Shown: positions 33,512 through 35,542 of the stretch, in pieces
Numbering within the stretch: position 1 is the first letter of the stretch
Layout of the letters: each line of letters starts with the position of its first letter
DNA from: an uncultured Sphingopyxis sp.
GTDB lineage: Bacteria; Pseudomonadota; Alphaproteobacteria; Sphingomonadales; Sphingomonadaceae
Direction of reading: 5' to 3'
DNA length: 35,542 nt
NCBI GenBank assembly: GCA_937873425.1
Contig: CALMYE010000061.1
Span: forward strand, 1 to 35,542
The notes under the pieces: generated by a model
Database searches by the model: none
Told to the model about the DNA's origin: nothing
Seen by the model: the letters and a program-made list of their open reading frames with translations, nothing else
Position numbers and translations under genes: made by a program

Positions 33512-33928
33512 GTGCGGGACATTGATGTCGTGAGCGGCGACGTGCTGGACCTGTCTCTTCGCATTCATCGCGATTTGGGTCCTGGCCTGCTGGAAAGCGT
33601 CTACGAGACCATATTGGCCAAGAAACTCGTGCATATGGGCTACAAGGTCGATCGGCAGAAGCCGATCGACATCATATTCGAGGATATGCGTTTCGATGCC
33701 GCATTCCGTATCGACCTGCTCGTTGATGGCCGGCTGCTGGTGGAAATCAAATCGGTCGAGCAACTCAACGCCGCGCATGGCAAACAACTCTTGACCTATC
33801 TGCGCCTCACCGCCCAAGCGGTCGGCCTGCTCATCAACTTCGGCGGTGCGACGCTCAAGGAGGGCGTGCGTCGCATCGTCAACGACCATAAACCCTCCGC
33901 GTCTTCGCGTCTCCGCGTGAACCAATAA
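33512..33928 (+). CDS. GxxExxY protein (PD-(D/E)XK nuclease-like)
   Basis: This 138-residue protein belongs to the GxxExxY family, seen in IHRDLGPGLLESVYE where Gly25, Glu28 and Tyr31 make the name motif. The likely nuclease core is Asp68 in RIDLLVD, Glu78-x-Lys80 in VEIKS and Gln92, in the PD-(D/E)XK order. KQLLTYLRL and VGLLINFGG complete the family pattern. Function in the cell is not established. Translation starts at GTG 33512 with a ribosome site inside the left inverted repeat. The last ten residues, PSASSRLRVN, are encoded by the right inverted repeat, so gene and repeats form one unit. Base composition resembles the host. Confidence 0.9.
   Translation: MRDIDVVSGDVLDLSLRIHRDLGPGLLESVYETILAKKLVHMGYKVDRQKPIDIIFEDMRFDAAFRIDLLVDGRLLVEIKSVEQLNAAHGKQLLTYLRLTAQAVGLLINFGGATLKEGVRRIVNDHKPSASSRLRVNQ
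33894..33923 (-). repeat. Right inverted repeat of the GxxExxY element
   Basis: On the minus strand it begins GGTTCACGCGGAGACGCGAA and pairs with 33476-33505 with two mismatches in 30. It overlaps the 3' end of the enclosed gene, whose stop TAA lies just outside at 33926-33928. Confidence 0.85.
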
Positions 33929-33942
33929 AGGAACAATATCCG

Positions 33943-34689
33943 ATGTTCGACCTGACCGGCATGACCGCACTCGTTACCGGCGCCAGCGGGGGGATTGGCT
34001 CGGCCATTGCGCAGGCGCTGGCGGCGCAGGGGGCGCGGCTTGCGGTTTCGGGGTCCAATGCCGGCAAGCTGGACGCCTTTCTGGCGACGCTCGGCGGCGA
34101 GGGGCATGTCGCGCTGCCCTGCGATCTCGGCGACGCGGCGGCGGTCGATGCGCTCGTCCCCTCGGCGGTCGAGGCGCTGGGCGGCAAGCTCGACATCCTC
34201 GTCAACAATGCCGGCGTCACCCGCGACAATCTGATCCTGCGGATGAAGGACGAGGAATGGTCCGACGTCATCCGCATCAACCTCGAAGCCAATTTCCGCC
34301 TCGCGCGCGCCGCCGCCAGGCCGATGATGAAGGCGCGCTTCGGCCGCATCATCTCGATCACCAGCGTCGTCGGCGCGACGGGCAATCCGGGGCAGGCTAA
34401 CTACGCCGCGTCGAAGGCGGGCGTCACCGGCATGACCAAGGCGCTGGCGCAGGAACTCGCCAGCCGCGGCGTCACCGTCAACTGCGTCGCGCCGGGCTTC
34501 ATCGCCACCGCGATGACCGCCGACCTGCCCGACGCGCAGAAGGAGGCGCTGAACCAGCGCATTCCCGCGGGCCGCATGGGCGAGGGCAGCGACATCGCCG
34601 CCGCCGTCGTCTATCTCGCGTCGAAGGAAGCGGGCTATGTGACGGGCCAGACGCTGCATGTGAACGGCGGTATGGCGATGCTGTCCTGA
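33943..34689 (+). CDS. fabG: 3-oxoacyl-[acyl-carrier-protein] reductase
   Basis: This 248-residue SDR enzyme reduces 3-oxoacyl-ACP with NADPH in fatty acid elongation. It has the cofactor loop TGASGGIG at 12-19, NNAG at 88-91, and the catalytic Ser141, Tyr154 and Lys158 (QANYAASKAG). The C-terminal GQTLHVNGGMAML is the FabG end. ATG 33943 follows AAGGAAC, 15 bases after the GxxExxY stop, so its promoter or leader was probably altered by that insertion. acpP, often next to fabG, does not follow here. Confidence 0.95.
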   Translation: MFDLTGMTALVTGASGGIGSAIAQALAAQGARLAVSGSNAGKLDAFLATLGGEGHVALPCDLGDAAAVDALVPSAVEALGGKLDILVNNAGVTRDNLILRMKDEEWSDVIRINLEANFRLARAAARPMMKARFGRIISITSVVGATGNPGQANYAASKAGVTGMTKALAQELASRGVTVNCVAPGFIATAMTADLPDAQKEALNQRIPAGRMGEGSDIAAAVVYLASKEAGYVTGQTLHVNGGMAMLS

Positions 34690-34733
34690 CGGGGCAGTTC
34701 GGCGCGACGTTTGCGGATTCGAAGGGATTGGTG

Positions 34734-35270
34734 ATGATCAAGACGATGGCGGCAGGACTGGCGCTGATGGCGGCGGCGTTGCCGGCCGCGGTGATGGCGC
34801 AGGAAGGGGCAAAGCTCGATTGCGTCCTTCAGGACACTGCCGATGATCTCAAGGAATCGCTGTTCACCGCGATGATGGCCAGTGATACCGAGGCGCGCGA
34901 ACCCTTGTTCGCACAGTTGAGGGTGTTCACTACGTCGTGCGCGGAGCGGCACGGCATCGCCGAAGATCATCGGCGTTCCTATTTCAACTATAGCCTGTCG
35001 CGGATGATGCGCGACCGGCTGATCGAGGCTCTCGCCGGGCTCGGCATTTCCGCACTTCCCGTCGATCGCGCCCTCGATTTCGGGCCGGACGGCAGCAATC
35101 CCGCCTTGGAAGGCGGGATCACCGACGAACAGCTGGAATCGATAGAGCAGGCCTATCAGGCCGACGGGGTCGATTTCGACAATCTGGATGAAGCGGGATT
35201 GGAACGGATCGGCATGTATGCGGCGATCACCTCGATCTATTGGACCAGCCGCGCCGACCTGCCTTTCTGA
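34734..35270 (+). CDS. Small exported protein of unknown function
   Basis: This 178-residue protein begins with a clear signal peptide, MIKTMAAGLALMAAALPAAV, cut near MAQEGA. The mature part is mostly helical and acidic, with only two cysteines (KLDCVLQ and TTSCAERH), which may pair. I do not recognise a family. ATG 34734 was chosen because AGGGA lies eight bases upstream; TTG 34728 and GTG 34731 also read open. It follows fabG by 44 bases on the same strand and precedes a convergent receptor gene. A periplasmic location is the only firm statement. Confidence 0.75.
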   Translation: MIKTMAAGLALMAAALPAAVMAQEGAKLDCVLQDTADDLKESLFTAMMASDTEAREPLFAQLRVFTTSCAERHGIAEDHRRSYFNYSLSRMMRDRLIEALAGLGISALPVDRALDFGPDGSNPALEGGITDEQLESIEQAYQADGVDFDNLDEAGLERIGMYAAITSIYWTSRADLPF

Positions 35271-35297
35271 CCGGTCCAGCCCCGGTCCGCGCGGCGG

Positions 35298-35542
35298 TCA
35301 AAAGCTCGCGCGCGCCGTCACCCGGATATCCCGTCCAGCAAGCGGCACATAATCCTTGGTGAAGCTCGCGTGGCGGCGCGCCTCGACATCGAAGATATTG
35401 TTCGCCGCCAGCGTCAGCGTCAGATTCTTCGTGTCGGGCAGCGGGCGCCAGCTGATCGAGGCGTTGACCAGCGTAAAGCCTTTCGTTGGCGTCTCGAACT
35501 GCGCGACGCGGGTCTGGTCGTCGGTCCATTCGACCTCGACCC
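35298..35542 (-). CDS. TonB-dependent receptor, C-terminal part (cut by window edge)
   Basis: The leftward frame runs in from the window edge and stops at TGA 35298. Its last residues are LAGRDIRVTARASF, with NIFDVEARRHASFTKDYVP just before. This is the typical end of ZnuD-like and related receptors: a closing beta-strand with terminal phenylalanine. About 81 residues are visible; the signal peptide, plug and most of the barrel lie outside. Zinc uptake is possible from the resemblance but cannot be settled from this fragment. Confidence 0.85.
   Translation of the reverse strand, partial: VEVEWTDDQTRVAQFETPTKGFTLVNASISWRPLPDTKNLTLTLAANNIFDVEARRHASFTKDYVPLAGRDIRVTARASF

Larger units (their letters stand above)
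33476..33923 (+). mobile_element. Candidate mobile element carrying a GxxExxY gene
   Basis: A 448-base unit consists of two 30-base inverted repeats and a single open frame that fills the space between them. Its ends match the 146-base non-coding element at 27801-27946. AATAA occurs just outside both ends (33470-33474 and 33924-33928), possibly a target duplication. It splits the fab region between the beta-propeller gene and fabG. No transposase is present, so mobility is inferred. Confidence 0.6.

Overview
The window reads as chromosomal DNA of an alphaproteobacterium of the order Sphingomonadales, most likely a Sphingopyxis/Sphingomonas-type organism. Pointers are the high GC content, four TonB-dependent receptor genes (one partial) with the EIVVTA-type N-terminus usual in sphingomonads, many purine-rich Shine-Dalgarno sites, and several families of short palindromic repeats. 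The genus is inferred from style, not from an alignment.

Region 1 (1-17308) starts with the 3' part of a tRNA-Phe and is then filled by an aromatic-degradation cluster made of several transcription units. A leftward unit encodes a C-C hydrolase, an MhpB-type extradiol dioxygenase, a WrbA-type quinone reductase and a VOC-type extradiol dioxygenase. A GntR/FCD regulator, a Baeyer-Villiger monooxygenase and a TonB-dependent receptor run rightward. A second leftward unit encodes a small ABM-domain protein, an MhpA-like FAD hydroxylase and an exported metallo-beta-lactamase-fold hydrolase. An IclR regulator faces a rightward mhpD-mhpF-mhpE-SDR-STAS-like operon. Six copies of one 18-base palindromic motif, best copy TTACATGCTAGAATGTAA, lie only in the control regions of these units and tie them into one regulon. 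A plausible route, inferred, is: ketone to lactone (BVMO), lactone to hydroxyphenylalkanoate (hydrolase), hydroxylation to a catechol (FAD enzyme), meta cleavage, C-C hydrolysis, and MhpD/E/F to pyruvate and acetyl-CoA.

Region 2 (17309-24946) holds a palindromic repeat element, a decayed C-terminal piece of an MhpD-like hydratase, a divergent ohr/ohrR peroxide-resistance pair with two TTATCGCGATAA-type operators, and two convergent large TonB-dependent receptor genes sharing a bidirectional terminator.

Region 3 (24947-35542) is mostly housekeeping: folE, a methyltransferase, the rpsF-rpsR-rplI ribosomal operon, a MurC-like ligase, an LD-carboxypeptidase, fabD and fabG, a secreted beta-propeller protein, a small exported protein, and the C-terminus of another TonB-dependent receptor at the edge. 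Between fabD and fabG sits a GxxExxY-family (PD-(D/E)XK nuclease-like) gene enclosed by 30-base inverted repeats. The same inverted repeats occur upstream of rpsF around a short non-coding segment. This looks like an undescribed nuclease-associated mobile repeat and its non-autonomous derivative, and with the shared operator it is the most interesting content of the window.
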